64,000 nt of DNA. Origin: Cloacimonetes bacterium UBA5614. GTDB taxonomy: Bacteria > Cloacimonadota > Cloacimonadia > Cloacimonadales > Cloacimonadaceae. Numbering within the stretch: the stretch's first letter is position 1; every line of letters starts with the position of its first letter. The notes beneath the pieces are model-generated. The model saw nothing but the letters and a program-made list of their open reading frames with translations, was not told where the DNA came from and did not search any database. The translations under genes and the position numbers were made by a program. The stretch spans positions 248,001 to 312,000 of the forward strand of contig DIKQ01000005.1 of assembly GCA_002424605.1 (NCBI GenBank), written 5' to 3'. Positions 41,814 to 51,021 of the stretch are shown in pieces.

Positions 41814-43256
41814 ATGAAATATCTGGACATCGCAATGGAAGCCGCCAAATCCTTGGGGGCTGATTATGCGGATATCAGGATTCAGAAATCCACCACCCAG
41901 ACCATCTATCTGCATAATTTAAGTTTGAAGAACACATCCACAGACAGCAACGAGGGCTACGGCATCAGGGTATTCAAGGATGGAGCCTGGGGCTTTGCTC
42001 ACTCCAACGTGTTCAATGCCGACCAGGTGGCTGCCACGGTCAAACGGGCAATGGACATCGCCCTGCTCTCCGGAAAAGCCAAGAAAGGCAACGGGCTGAC
42101 CCTGGCTGCGGAACGCAGCTACATCGCCACCTACCGCACACCCGTGCAATGCGACCCCTTCCAGATTCCGCTCAAGGAAAAAGTGGACCTGATGATGGAA
42201 GTGAACCGCATGATGATGAACTACGAAGGCATCCGGCAGGCGGTCTTTTACCTGCTCATGCACAAGGACGAGAAGCTCTTTGCCAGCACCCTGGGCACCC
42301 GGCTGGACATCACAACCCAGTTCATCAATCCAATGATTACCGCGACAGCAGTTATGGACGGAGACAGCCAGAGCCGCACCTTTGACGAAGGCGGCAGGGC
42401 GACAGGCTGGGAATGGATAAGCCAGCTAGACCTATCCGAAAAAGCAAAGCAGATTGCTGAGGAAGCCATCATCAAGGTTAAGGCGGATACCCTCAAGGAA
42501 GAACAGCGCCGCACCCTCATCCTTGACCCCAACCATCTGGGCCTTACCATGCACGAATCAGTGGGACATCCGACTGAGCTGGACCGCGTGCTGGGCTGGG
42601 AAGCTGATTATGCCGGCATTTCCTTTGCCACGCCCGAAAAGCTTGGCAACTACAAATACGGCTCGGATATCGTCAATTTCGTGGGCGATAATACGCTCAG
42701 CGAAGGTCTTGCCACCGCCGGTTTTGACGACGACGGGGTTCCCAACCAGAGATGGTATATCATCAAAAACGGTATCCTGAACGAATATGGCAGCACGCGT
42801 GACACCGCTCCCCAGATTGGTCTGGTGCACAGCCGCGGCTGCTCCCGCGCTACCAGTTATTACAACCAGCCGATAAACCGCATCCCCAATCTCTACCTTC
42901 TGCCCGGCGAAAAGCAGCTTACCCCCGGACAACTGATAGCAGACACCGACGACGGCGTCTATATCCAGGGCAGGGGAAGCTTCTCCATAGACCAGCACAG
43001 GGTCAATTTCCAGTTCGGAGGCGATTTCTTCTGGGAAATCAAGAACGGCAAGCTGCACAGACCCCTGAAAAAAGTGCTCTACAAGTCCTGCAACCCCGAG
43101 TTCTGGAATAGCTGCGACGCCATCTGCGATGAGCGTTTCTGGCGTCCCTTCGGTGTGGTGAACTGCGGAAAGGGCCAGCCCAACCAGACAGGCCGCATGA
43201 CCCATGGTGCCGCGCCTGCACGCTTCCGCAATATCAGGGTGGGAGGTTCCCAATGA
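41814..43256 (+). CDS. tldD: metalloprotease TldD
   Basis: A 480-aa TldD/PmbA-family protease. It has the zinc motif H-E-x3-H in LGLTMHESVGHPTELDRVLG (residues ~245-262) with GYGIRVFKDGAWGFAHSN in the N-terminal domain and a C-terminal glycine-rich block FGVVNCGKGQPNQTGRMTHGAAPARFRNIRV. TldD pairs with TldE in a heterodimer that cleaves unfolded peptides, as in microcin B17 maturation and CcdA turnover. Strong RBS (AAAAGGAGG) and a 4-bp overlap with tldE. Confidence 0.93.
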   Translation: MKYLDIAMEAAKSLGADYADIRIQKSTTQTIYLHNLSLKNTSTDSNEGYGIRVFKDGAWGFAHSNVFNADQVAATVKRAMDIALLSGKAKKGNGLTLAAERSYIATYRTPVQCDPFQIPLKEKVDLMMEVNRMMMNYEGIRQAVFYLLMHKDEKLFASTLGTRLDITTQFINPMITATAVMDGDSQSRTFDEGGRATGWEWISQLDLSEKAKQIAEEAIIKVKADTLKEEQRRTLILDPNHLGLTMHESVGHPTELDRVLGWEADYAGISFATPEKLGNYKYGSDIVNFVGDNTLSEGLATAGFDDDGVPNQRWYIIKNGILNEYGSTRDTAPQIGLVHSRGCSRATSYYNQPINRIPNLYLLPGEKQLTPGQLIADTDDGVYIQGRGSFSIDQHRVNFQFGGDFFWEIKNGKLHRPLKKVLYKSCNPEFWNSCDAICDERFWRPFGVVNCGKGQPNQTGRMTHGAAPARFRNIRVGGSQ

Positions 43257-44533
43257 AAACGAGATTTGAATCCATCGCCGAATACATCAAAAAGCATGTA
43301 AAAGCAGATGACTATAACCTGCACATCTCCGCCATGAACCAGCACGAGACGCGCTTTGCCCAGAACGCCATTACCCAGCACATAGCCGGCGAAAACATCA
43401 ATATCAACCTGGAAGTGGCTTTCGAAAACAAAACCGGCAGGTGCTCCATAAACCAGACGGACGAAACAGCTCTGGCAAACCTGATTAAGACCGCAGAAGA
43501 AATGGCAATCCTGAACCAGCCGGACCCCGAATATGTTGAAAGCCCCAAGGCGCAGACCTATCCAGAGGTTCAGAACAAAATGAAAAACACCCTGGAGCTG
43601 AAGCCTGAGCAGATGGTGGAGATTATCCGCAAATCCATCGCCAATGGCGAGAAGCAGGGAGCAACCGTTTCCGGTATGACGGAGAAGCATCAGGTGGACG
43701 TCCTGTTCAGCACGAAGAACGGCTTCCAGGGCTTTTATGACCTGACTGATTTCGGCCATTCCATGACCATGAAAAAAGACCATATCGAAACCAAGGTATC
43801 CTTTGAATCAAAGGACTATGGCACCTTTGACCTTGATAAGGAAATAGAGTGCCTCAATTCCCAGTTTGATGCGCTCAAGACCACCCAGCCCTTTGATGCC
43901 TGCAAAATTCCGGTCATTATCAGGCCTGCAGCCCTGATGGAATTCTACATGTTTATGATGTGGATGATGAACCGCAGACAGGCGGATGAAGGAATGACGG
44001 CATTCACAGACCAGCTTGGCAAGAAGTTCCTCGGGGAAAAGTTTTCCCTGATGTCCACGCTGTCCATGCCGGAACTGGTTACCCTGCCTTTTTCCAGGGA
44101 TTCGATTGTCTCCGAAGAGACCTATTGGATCAGGAACGGAGTGGTGGAAACCATGCCGACGCCCCGTTACTGGGCAAAGATGAAAAACCTGAAGCCCGCC
44201 TCTCCCTTCAATATCTTTATCCCCGGCGGTAATGCCACCGAAGAAGAGATGATGAAGATGGTGCCGCGAGGCCTGATTGTGAACCGCTTCTGGTACATCC
44301 GGCCCGTGGATATGAAAGCAGGCGAGCTTACCGGAATGACCCGTGACGGCGTGCTCTACTTTGAGGACGGCAAGGTGAAGCATGCGGTGAACAACCTGCG
44401 CTTCAATGAAGTCCCCCATGATACCACCAGACGCATCTTGGCGTTGGGTGAAAGCGTGCTGACAGACAGTTCCGTCAAGCTCCCCACCGTCCTGGTGGAT
44501 GGCTTCAACTTCGTCGATAAAACCACCTTCTAA
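43253..44533 (+). CDS. TldE/PmbA-like partner subunit
   Basis: A 426-aa protein of the same superfamily as TldD but without the H-E-x3-H motif, as expected for the TldE/PmbA subunit. Recognisable are RFAQNAITQHIAGENININLE in the N-terminal domain and FNIFIPGGNATEEEMMKMVPRGLIVNRFWYIRPVDMKAGELTGMTRDG in the C-terminal domain. It forms the non-catalytic half of the TldD/E protease. Start overlaps the tldD stop by 4 bp and a terminator follows at 44551. Confidence 0.88.
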   Translation: MKTRFESIAEYIKKHVKADDYNLHISAMNQHETRFAQNAITQHIAGENININLEVAFENKTGRCSINQTDETALANLIKTAEEMAILNQPDPEYVESPKAQTYPEVQNKMKNTLELKPEQMVEIIRKSIANGEKQGATVSGMTEKHQVDVLFSTKNGFQGFYDLTDFGHSMTMKKDHIETKVSFESKDYGTFDLDKEIECLNSQFDALKTTQPFDACKIPVIIRPAALMEFYMFMMWMMNRRQADEGMTAFTDQLGKKFLGEKFSLMSTLSMPELVTLPFSRDSIVSEETYWIRNGVVETMPTPRYWAKMKNLKPASPFNIFIPGGNATEEEMMKMVPRGLIVNRFWYIRPVDMKAGELTGMTRDGVLYFEDGKVKHAVNNLRFNEVPHDTTRRILALGESVLTDSSVKLPTVLVDGFNFVDKTTF

Positions 44534-44550
44534 ACAATAAATCAAACCTC

Positions 44551-44588
44551 AGACGCCGCTTATCCGTAAGTGGCGTCTTTTCTTTTTA
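44551..44588 (+). terminator. intrinsic terminator after tldE-like gene
   Basis: AGACGCC-G-CTTA, loop TCCG, TAAG-T-GGCGTCT (44551-44577), followed by TTTTCTTTTT. Confidence 0.9.
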
Positions 44589-44688
44589 TATCTGCATTTT
44601 GCCTGTTGCCGGTTACTTTATCATTGACACTAAAACCAGAATTAAAGTGATGAAATATCACAGATTATATATGATGGTGGTTGCCGAT

Positions 44689-47148
44689 ATGACAAAAACA
44701 CATAAGTCGATGCTTGTTGCGTGCCTGATTTTACTCAGCTTTTCGCTGATTTCAGCCCTTACCCTGATAAACGAAAACATCCAGAACTGGCAGGCCTACA
44801 CTTCTTACGGTTCATACACCCAGCAGATTCCTGCCGGGGACGTACTGATGACGCGCTGCATCGTCTCTCCCGGAGCGGCAGCCACCGGAACCTGTTCAGT
44901 AGGCAGAATCCAGTGCGAAGCGGTAAACGGCATCGTTGAGCTACCCCAGCTTTCTTCCGTCGGACAGGTGGAAGTCCATCTCGCCGCGGGTTCCACCGGA
45001 CGTTCCATCAAACTGCAGCAGCTGGTTGATGAGGTGTGGGAAGACCTGGTCCTTTTTACAGCAATTGCACCGCAGGGCGCTACCTTTTCATATGACGTCA
45101 ATTCATCCGTTCCTGCCACCCTGCGTCTTGCGGGTCCCAGCCATGCTGTGTATGTGCACGACATCATTGTGACCGATTACCAGCTTATAGAACTGCCGGT
45201 TGTCACCACCTATGCAGTTTCCAACATCACCTACAGCACTGCCACCGGCGGAGGCAATGTGGAAAATTCCGGCGCAGCCAATGTGACCGCCCGGGGTGTC
45301 TGCTGGAGTCAAAATCCCAATCCCACCCTGAATGACAGCTTCACCGCCAATGGCAGCGGCATCGGAACCTTCATCAGCAACATAACGGGACTGGAGCCCG
45401 GAACCGATTATCATGTCCGCGCTTATGCCACCAACAGCTTCGGGACTGCCTACGGAGCAGATGTTCCGTTCACTACCGCCAATATAGGGATTCCTTCCGT
45501 GCAGGCGAGCAACCTCGTACTCTACCCCGGCACCACATCAATCCAGGCATCCTGGACGCCCGGCAACGGCTCGCGCCGTATAGTTAAGATTAATACATCC
45601 AACAGCTTCACCCTTCCGGTCAACGGACAGTCATACACGGCAAATCCCATCTACACAGGCAACGGCGAGCAGACCGTCTATAACGGCGCCACCCAAATAA
45701 TCGAGGGCGAAGCCATCAACGCCGTCTCCGTGACCAATCTCATCCCAAACACCACCTACTGGTTACGTGTGTTTGACTACAACGGCACCGGCGCTGAAAC
45801 CCAGTATAACACCAATCTCGCCAACAACAACCCCCGTAGCGCCACCACCCTGAATTCCCAGTTGACCGGTTATTACGAGGGCATCGAAGGCACAGGCGAA
45901 GCCCTCAAGACAGACCTGCACAATCTGCTCCGCACCACTCACCTTACCGCTTTTTCCTATGACGCGCTCTGGACTCAGCTCCAGTACACCGACGAGGACA
46001 GCGTCAACACCAACAATATCATCCAGATTTACACCGGCTGGTCTATCCCCAAGAGCTATTCCGGCGGAGGCGTGGACCAGTGGAACCGTGAACACACCTG
46101 GTCCAAGAGCCACGGCGATTTTGGAGATGTCCCCAAGGCAGGCACAGACCTGCATCACCTGCGCCCCTGCGACAGCACCGTCAATTCCGCCAAGGGCAAC
46201 AAGGACTTTGACGAGGGCGGCACTCCTTACACGGACGCTTCTCCCTACAATGGATATTCCGGCGTCACCGGCTGCTACACCGATACTGATTCCTGGGAAC
46301 CCCGGGATGAGGACAAGGGCGATGTAGCGCGCATGATTCTTTATATGTCCGTCCGCTACGAAGGCACCGACACCACCTATGACCTGGAAATGCAGGATAT
46401 TACACCCACTACGGGACCATATTACGGCAAGCTCAGCACCCTGCTCAAATGGCATGTGGAAGACCCTCCTGATTCATGGGAAAGACGCCGCAACAACCGC
46501 ATCCACGAACGCCAGGGCAACCGCAACCCCTTCATCGACCACCCCGTCTTTGCGCGCATGTTGTGGGCTCCCACCACCACCTATGCCACTGTGACGGATT
46601 CCGCCTCGTTTATCGCCAGATGGAGCCATGCCATCGATGCCCAGTCCTATGTGCTGGACATTGCCCTGGACAGCCTGTTCACGGATTATGTGGAGGGCTT
46701 CCAGAACCTGAATGTGGGCTACACCACCAGCCGAAACGTCTCCGGGCTTGCCTCCAACCACACCTATTATTACCGCCTGCGTTCATTTTTCACTTCCGGC
46801 TACAGCATGTATTCAAATTACACCCCTGTCCAGCTGCAAGGCACTGCCATTGATGATTATCTTCCTGTAAATTATGTCACTTCCCTCAGCCGGATTTATC
46901 CCAATCCCTTCCGCAACAGCGCTTCCATTGAACTGGAACTGGGCAAGACCGGAACCCTGGACCTGCAGGTCTATAACCTCAAAGGTCAGATGGTGAAGAC
47001 CCTGTTTTCCGGCACAAAATCCACCGGCAGGCACACCTTGTCCTGGGACGGAACAGACCACACCGGCAGCCCCTGCGCTCCCGGAATCTACTTCATCCGC
47101 CTGCGGAACGGTTCCCAATCCCAGCAGAAAAAACTGCTGTTTTATTAA
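44689..47148 (+). CDS. secreted endonuclease I with Fn3-like domains and YPNPF sorting tail
   Basis: About 819 aa if started at the ATG at 44689, which begins a clear signal peptide (MLVACLILLSFSLISALTL); upstream ATGs at 44599 and 44650 add a poor leader. Domains: beta-sandwich ~30-165; Fn3-like modules ~170-385; endonuclease I ~400-640 with VDQWNREHTWSKSHGDFG (catalytic His/Glu), DLHHLRPCDSTVNSAKGN; another Fn3-like module ~655-740; and a C-terminal tail IYPNPFRNSASIELELG ... CAPGIYFIRLRNG, the type A Por-secretion/FlgD-like signal. Likely an extracellular nuclease for DNA scavenging, attached or released by a T9SS-like route. Confidence 0.88.
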   Translation: MTKTHKSMLVACLILLSFSLISALTLINENIQNWQAYTSYGSYTQQIPAGDVLMTRCIVSPGAAATGTCSVGRIQCEAVNGIVELPQLSSVGQVEVHLAAGSTGRSIKLQQLVDEVWEDLVLFTAIAPQGATFSYDVNSSVPATLRLAGPSHAVYVHDIIVTDYQLIELPVVTTYAVSNITYSTATGGGNVENSGAANVTARGVCWSQNPNPTLNDSFTANGSGIGTFISNITGLEPGTDYHVRAYATNSFGTAYGADVPFTTANIGIPSVQASNLVLYPGTTSIQASWTPGNGSRRIVKINTSNSFTLPVNGQSYTANPIYTGNGEQTVYNGATQIIEGEAINAVSVTNLIPNTTYWLRVFDYNGTGAETQYNTNLANNNPRSATTLNSQLTGYYEGIEGTGEALKTDLHNLLRTTHLTAFSYDALWTQLQYTDEDSVNTNNIIQIYTGWSIPKSYSGGGVDQWNREHTWSKSHGDFGDVPKAGTDLHHLRPCDSTVNSAKGNKDFDEGGTPYTDASPYNGYSGVTGCYTDTDSWEPRDEDKGDVARMILYMSVRYEGTDTTYDLEMQDITPTTGPYYGKLSTLLKWHVEDPPDSWERRRNNRIHERQGNRNPFIDHPVFARMLWAPTTTYATVTDSASFIARWSHAIDAQSYVLDIALDSLFTDYVEGFQNLNVGYTTSRNVSGLASNHTYYYRLRSFFTSGYSMYSNYTPVQLQGTAIDDYLPVNYVTSLSRIYPNPFRNSASIELELGKTGTLDLQVYNLKGQMVKTLFSGTKSTGRHTLSWDGTDHTGSPCAPGIYFIRLRNGSQSQQKKLLFY

Positions 47149-47177
47149 GATATTAAAATCCATATCATATCTTTCTT

Positions 47178-47206
47178 GCGGAGTTTTGATAACTCCGCTT
47201 TTTTTG
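47178..47206 (+). terminator. intrinsic terminator after the endonuclease gene
   Basis: GCGGAGTT (47178-47185), loop TTGAT, AACTCCGC, then seven or more T. Confidence 0.92.
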
Positions 47207-47252
47207 TCACTTTTCGATAGTACACTTTCTCCAGAAAAATGATGAAGTTTAA

Positions 47253-47346
47253 GTAACATAGCTTTGCAAGCTGTTGTCTGCTGAGGTTTTAAACCTCAGA
47301 TTGGATTGTAAATCCAAACTTACAACAGGATAAAATCCTATGTTAC
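47253..47346. repeat. branched multi-hairpin element, copy A
   Basis: Outer stem GTAACAT (47253-47259) with ATGTTAC (47340-47346), then hairpin AGCTT-TGC-AAGCT, a second stem GTTGT/ACAAC, two inner hairpins (CTGAGGTTT-T-AAACCTCAG and TTGGATT-GTA-AATCCAA), and a last hairpin AGGAT-AAA-ATCCT. Copy B at 58339-58441 keeps every element, but its two inner hairpins have unrelated sequence. Confidence 0.85.
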
Positions 47347-47518
47347 GGGTCTTGTACACCCCAAAGGCACAGTCCTTTCGTCATCCCTGCGCTGGCAGGA
47401 ACGCATGCTTTTTATTCATTATCCCAAATCTCTGTCGTTCCTGTTCGGTAGTGTATGCGGATATTTTTCAGACCTGGGCAAAGCCCCGTCCCTGCCTGGT
47501 TTTTTCTTTGTTTTGATA

Positions 47519-47607
47519 CGATATCCTAATGATATCCTGTCATAATCCAGTCGATATCCAGTCGAATCGAAGTCAACCGGATATCAATTGGATATTGACA
47601 GAATATC
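47519..47607. repeat. iterated GATATCC inverted repeat
   Basis: Left half repeats GATATCC (CGATATCC at 47519, GATATCCTGTCA at 47531-47542, GATATCCAGTC at 47553); the right half has the complements (GGATATC at 47580, GGATATTGACAGAATATCG to 47608). GATATCCTGTCA pairs with TGACAGAATATC (47596-47607) with one mismatch. Lies about 50 bp upstream of the 148-aa gene. Confidence 0.75.
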
Positions 47608-47655
47608 GTTATTTTATTAAGGTGCGATTAAGAAACAAGAAACAGGGAGGAAAGC

Positions 47656-48102
47656 ATGAAAGTGAACATTTCCAAAGGGATTAAGGGCTACTCGGGTACG
47701 TCGGATGGCGGGGTTTATTATTATCATCCCAAGCTGAAGGTCTGCCTGATGCGCGAATATGTGGTCCCGGACAATAAACCCAACACAGACCGCACCAAAG
47801 CCATTATGGCAAACCTGAAGCTGATAACGCCCTCAGCCGCTTACAAACAGAATTTCAAGGATTACCTGTATGGCTACAATGACCTCAAAGAACACCGGGA
47901 CAAACCAGTCCTCAGCTGGTACAACCTCTATATCAGGATGCTCTTTGCCATGCAGGATAGCATTCCGGGTGTGAGCTTACTCACCCTCTCCCGCGCGCAG
48001 ATTTATGCGGAAAACCTGCCCTGCAAAACAGTTGCTGCCGCCGTGGAAGCAGGACTCCTGCCCCCTGTTCCGGAATATGCAAGGCTGACACAGGAGATTT
48101 GA
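47656..48102 (+). CDS. 148-aa orphan protein, paralogue of 17393-17839
   Basis: Function unknown. A 148-aa soluble protein with a very strong RBS (GGGAGGAAAGC). Opens MKVNISKGIKGYSGTSDGG, then VYYYHPKLKVCLMREYVVPDNKPN, a hydrophobic helix SWYNLYIRMLFAMQ, and the diagnostic PCKTVAAAVEAGLLPPV. Shared landmarks with 17393-17839 run the whole length, but identity is low, so the duplication is old. No membrane segment, no Cys cluster, no known catalytic motif. The Trp/Tyr- and Lys/Arg-rich middle could bind nucleic acid, which is only a guess from composition. A hairpin element lies directly upstream, as with the paralogue. Confidence 0.75.
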   Translation: MKVNISKGIKGYSGTSDGGVYYYHPKLKVCLMREYVVPDNKPNTDRTKAIMANLKLITPSAAYKQNFKDYLYGYNDLKEHRDKPVLSWYNLYIRMLFAMQDSIPGVSLLTLSRAQIYAENLPCKTVAAAVEAGLLPPVPEYARLTQEI

Positions 48103-48122
48103 TAGCTGGTTTTGGTTTAAAC

Positions 48123-48211
48123 GCAAAGACGCAGAGTAGCAAAGCCATAAAGCATAGTCATGGGGTGGCAAGCTCCTGCTTGCCACTTGCCAAGCGGGAG
48201 CTTGGCAACCC
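48123..48211. repeat. 89-bp direct repeat, left copy
   Basis: From GCAAAGACGCAGAGTAGC to GAGCTTGGCAACCC. Same orientation as 49863-49951 and identical except C at 48145 versus T at 49885. The 3' half folds into two hairpins side by side: TGGCAAGC-tcct-GCTTGCCA and TTGCCAAGC-ggga-GCTTGGCAA. Confidence 0.93.
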
Positions 48212-48305
48212 ATGCAAACTGAAAAGTAATACGAAAAATAACAATGTTGCCAATGATACTTGTTTTGTCGCTGATTTCTCCTTCAATCGCTACACTTAAA
48301 CGATA

Positions 48306-49763
48306 TTATTTAATTTTATATATTAATTTTGTGTACTTAGTTCCAGATATCTGGACTTTACATATATAAGCACCATTAGATACAGGATTGTTATTTTTAT
48401 CCAAAACATCCCATCGAAATGACACAAAATCTGGATTAAATTCTGAATGTTGTAACTTTCTAATAAATCTTCCCTTGTTGTCATACAATGTCAATTCTGG
48501 ATTTTCATTTCTTTTTGCCTGGACATCTATGATTAAATCATCTACAAAAGGGTTTGGATAAGCTCTTACTAAAACCTCTGTCATTTCTGTGGATGTTATT
48601 GTCTGGTCAATGTTCTCTATCGGGAGTAATTGTTTCTTTTTTAACCAAATATTTCCATTGTTATCTGCTCCTTTGCGCGAATACATTAAATATAGAGTGT
48701 TATGGTCATATTGCAAACTGTGTAAACCCAATGAATAGTCTGGCGGTACAATTACCGAGGATGTCCAATCCTCGCTTGTGTAATATGATAGCTGATACCT
48801 TCTGTTGTTTCCTATGCCTACTGTTTCTGATTGGACTAAATGAGTAGTATTTGAGTTATCCACCTGAATACATTGATCCTCTCCGTTGTTATTCATAATC
48901 ATCACAGGCAGTGACCAATTGAATCCGGTATAGTATGTATAGTATATTCCTACTGGGCCTTGCAGAGTTTCTTCTCTCCAAATAATTCGAGGGTTATCAG
49001 CATTATCTAAGTCGATAGTAGTATAGTAACAATAGGTGTAACCGAAATCAAAAGGAGGTGACCAAAGGCTGGTTTGAGCGTTATAATAGAAATACGCAAC
49101 TCTGGATACTGCGTAAATAGAATCACCTGGATATCTTACAGAGCCCACACAATGGAGATTATTATCCCCGTCTATTACGCAATCAGAGATCAAGTATCTG
49201 TTTGAATCTGGCTGATAAGATGAAAGAATGTTGCTCCAAGAACCATTTAGCAAGTATCTGTAGTATGTAGAACCATAAGAACCTCCCCAATACCAAATAG
49301 CATAGACTATTCCATCGTTGTCAATTACCAAATCACTCAAGCTCGCTAGTACGTGGTTTGGAGCTAAATCAATCACAGATCCCCATATGCCATTTTCGTT
49401 ACTGCGAAATTTTAAGTTGGAATTTTCAGAGGCGTATTCACATGTAAAAACTACATACACGTTATCATTTATGTCTGCTACTATCCTAGGATAAAGCATC
49501 CGGTTTGCTGTATTGCCTGAGATATTGACTGGTGCCGACCAATTATGTCCATTGTCCAGCGATTTCGAGTAATAGATATAAGTCACAGAAAATGGTTCAT
49601 CTCCATTCACCCAAACACAATGAATAGTTCCTGAGGAAGAAATGTAAAAATCAACCATACCGCTACTTCCTGGTTGACTTGCTACGTTGATCGGTTCACT
49701 CCACTCCTGAGCAAGTCCGGAGATAACCCAGAGCACCATAATAAGAGCTATGTACCATTTCAT
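48306..49763 (-). CDS. secreted BNR/sialidase-like repeat protein with Por-type tail, AT-rich
   Basis: A 485-aa exported protein. Signal peptide at residues 1-18 (MKWYIALIMVLWVISGLAQ). Residues ~20-390 contain repeated blocks of the type SLDNGHNWSAPVNIS, SNENGIWGSVIDL, YLLNGSWSNIL and YTGFNWSLPVMI, the S-x-D-x-G-x-x-W pattern of Asp-box (BNR) propellers. The tail, AYPNPFVDDLIIDVQ ... DKNNNPVSNGAYICKVQ, is a FlgD-like/Por sorting domain. Function probably carbohydrate or surface binding; no sialidase catalytic set is evident. Its DNA is visibly more AT-rich than its neighbours and it lies alone between two 89-bp direct repeats, suggesting acquisition. Confidence 0.8.
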   Translation of the reverse strand: MKWYIALIMVLWVISGLAQEWSEPINVASQPGSSGMVDFYISSSGTIHCVWVNGDEPFSVTYIYYSKSLDNGHNWSAPVNISGNTANRMLYPRIVADINDNVYVVFTCEYASENSNLKFRSNENGIWGSVIDLAPNHVLASLSDLVIDNDGIVYAIWYWGGSYGSTYYRYLLNGSWSNILSSYQPDSNRYLISDCVIDGDNNLHCVGSVRYPGDSIYAVSRVAYFYYNAQTSLWSPPFDFGYTYCYYTTIDLDNADNPRIIWREETLQGPVGIYYTYYTGFNWSLPVMIMNNNGEDQCIQVDNSNTTHLVQSETVGIGNNRRYQLSYYTSEDWTSSVIVPPDYSLGLHSLQYDHNTLYLMYSRKGADNNGNIWLKKKQLLPIENIDQTITSTEMTEVLVRAYPNPFVDDLIIDVQAKRNENPELTLYDNKGRFIRKLQHSEFNPDFVSFRWDVLDKNNNPVSNGAYICKVQISGTKYTKLIYKIK

Positions 49764-49862
49764 GTTAAACCTATCAGTTATTAATTTTAGAATAACTGAA
49801 TAGATGAATTGTTTGTTCTCTACAAAGTGTCAAGATAAATTGGATTACTAAGCTGATATAAT

Positions 49863-49951
49863 GCAAAGACGCAGAGTAGCAAAGTCATAAAGCATAGTCA
49901 TGGGGTGGCAAGCTCCTGCTTGCCACTTGCCAAGCGGGAGCTTGGCAACCC
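49863..49951. repeat. 89-bp direct repeat, right copy
   Basis: Second copy of 48123-48211, 1740 bp further on. It sits in the 306-bp gap between the secreted-protein start and rpsU; nothing else was recognised in that gap. Confidence 0.93.
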
Positions 49952-50069
49952 TAAGTATAATTATCCTGCCATAATGGAATGACTTAAGTTGTTTCACTAT
50001 TTCTGCTTGACACAAAAAGGGGATTTCTGTTTTTGGCATATTATCCTATACAAAAAAGGTGGTGATTTA

Positions 50070-50276
50070 GTGCCGACAGTTACAGCTAAAGAGACTGAAC
50101 CTTTTGATATTCTACTGAAGCGATTCAAGAAGAAATGTGAAAAGGCTGCCATACTGTCTGAGATCAAGAAGCATCAGGCTTACGAAAAGCCGAGCGTGAA
50201 GAAAAAACGCGAGGAAAACGTATCCCGTCGCAAAATGGTCAAAGCTCAGCGCAAAATGCAGCGCTATATGAAATAG
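50070..50276 (+). CDS. rpsU: 30S ribosomal protein S21
   Basis: A 68-aa basic protein, VPTVTAKETEPFDILLKRFK ... KPSVKKKREENVSRRK, matching bS21 along its length. S21 binds the 30S platform near the anti-SD region of 16S rRNA. The start is a GTG at 50070 preceded by AAGGTGGTG; the open frame from 49989 has an unrelated leader. First gene of the macromolecular-synthesis block, followed by a terminator-like hairpin at 50339. Confidence 0.93.
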   Translation: MPTVTAKETEPFDILLKRFKKKCEKAAILSEIKKHQAYEKPSVKKKREENVSRRKMVKAQRKMQRYMK

Positions 50277-50338
50277 TACTGACGATAAGGATGTAGTGTA
50301 AACTAAAGAAAATCGTAAAGTATTTTTGATGGTTTTGT

Positions 50339-50376
50339 GTGATGGGAAGGCCAGTCCTTCTCATCACTTTCCTTTT
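50339..50376 (+). terminator. terminator or attenuator downstream of rpsU
   Basis: GTGATGGGAAGG (50339-50350), loop CCAG, TCCTTCTCATCAC (50355-50367), then TTTCCTTTT. The tail is interrupted by CC, so partial read-through is likely. A terminator at this place is known for the rpsU-dnaG-rpoD operon of enterobacteria. Confidence 0.7.
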
Positions 50377-50478
50377 ATGATAGGTGTTCTTTCTGAATGC
50401 AAGCTGTCCGTTCCGGACTGAGGCAATGGCGGAACCGGCAGTCCTCAAGTAAACAACAGCAATGCAAAGCAGGTAAAC

Positions 50479-51012
50479 ATGGGTATATTTGACTGGCTGC
50501 TGCTCCTATTCATGGTATTCGTTATCTGGCGCGGCTGGCGCAAGGGCTTTATCGGCATGCTGCTCCATCTGGCAGGCGTAATCCTGGTATTTTTCCTGGT
50601 GGCGCACTACTTCCCAATGGTGAAACAGGGGCTGATGCTCAAGCTTCATCTGGGCAACGTGCTTTCCACCATCCTGGCTGTGATTCTCATCGTGGCTATG
50701 ATTGCGCTGATTGTGCAGATAATCCGCATGCTGCTGGAAAAGGCAGTCAAGCTGATGCACATCTCTTTCCTCAATTCCTCTATGGGCGCACTGCTGGGCT
50801 TTCTGACCGGACTGCTCTTCATCGTGGTGCTATCGCTGCTGATAGAGCTGGTGCCGTCCTTTAACCGGGCTTTGGCAAACACGGAAAGGCACCGTGTCTA
50901 TGCCGCCGTCAGGGTGGTCAGGAGCGAGCTGTTTACTGCTTTCAAAATCAGTTACAAAGCGCCGGATATCCCCGGCTCCTTTAAAGTAATTGATGTAAAG
51001 AACCTGAAGTAA
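50479..51012 (+). CDS. CvpA family membrane protein
   Basis: A 177-aa protein with four hydrophobic helices in the first ~125 residues: FDWLLLLFMVFVIWRGWRKGFIG, the CvpA hallmark W-R-G-x-R-K-G, then VILVFFLVAHYF, ILAVILIVAMIALIVQII and a GALLGFLTGLLFIVVLSLLIE segment. CvpA is named for colicin V production; in many bacteria it affects envelope stress and it often precedes mutS2, as here (9-bp gap). Confidence 0.85.
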   Translation: MGIFDWLLLLFMVFVIWRGWRKGFIGMLLHLAGVILVFFLVAHYFPMVKQGLMLKLHLGNVLSTILAVILIVAMIALIVQIIRMLLEKAVKLMHISFLNSSMGALLGFLTGLLFIVVLSLLIELVPSFNRALANTERHRVYAAVRVVRSELFTAFKISYKAPDIPGSFKVIDVKNLK

Positions 51013-51021
51013 GCCGGTTTA

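Larger units (their letters stand above)
47149..47655. other. 507-bp intergenic region packed with hairpin elements
   Basis: No gene. In order: a terminator (47178-47206), a branched hairpin element (47253-47346), ~170 bp of unremarkable sequence, and an iterated GATATCC inverted repeat (47519-47607) ending ~50 bp before the next ATG. Confidence 0.75.
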
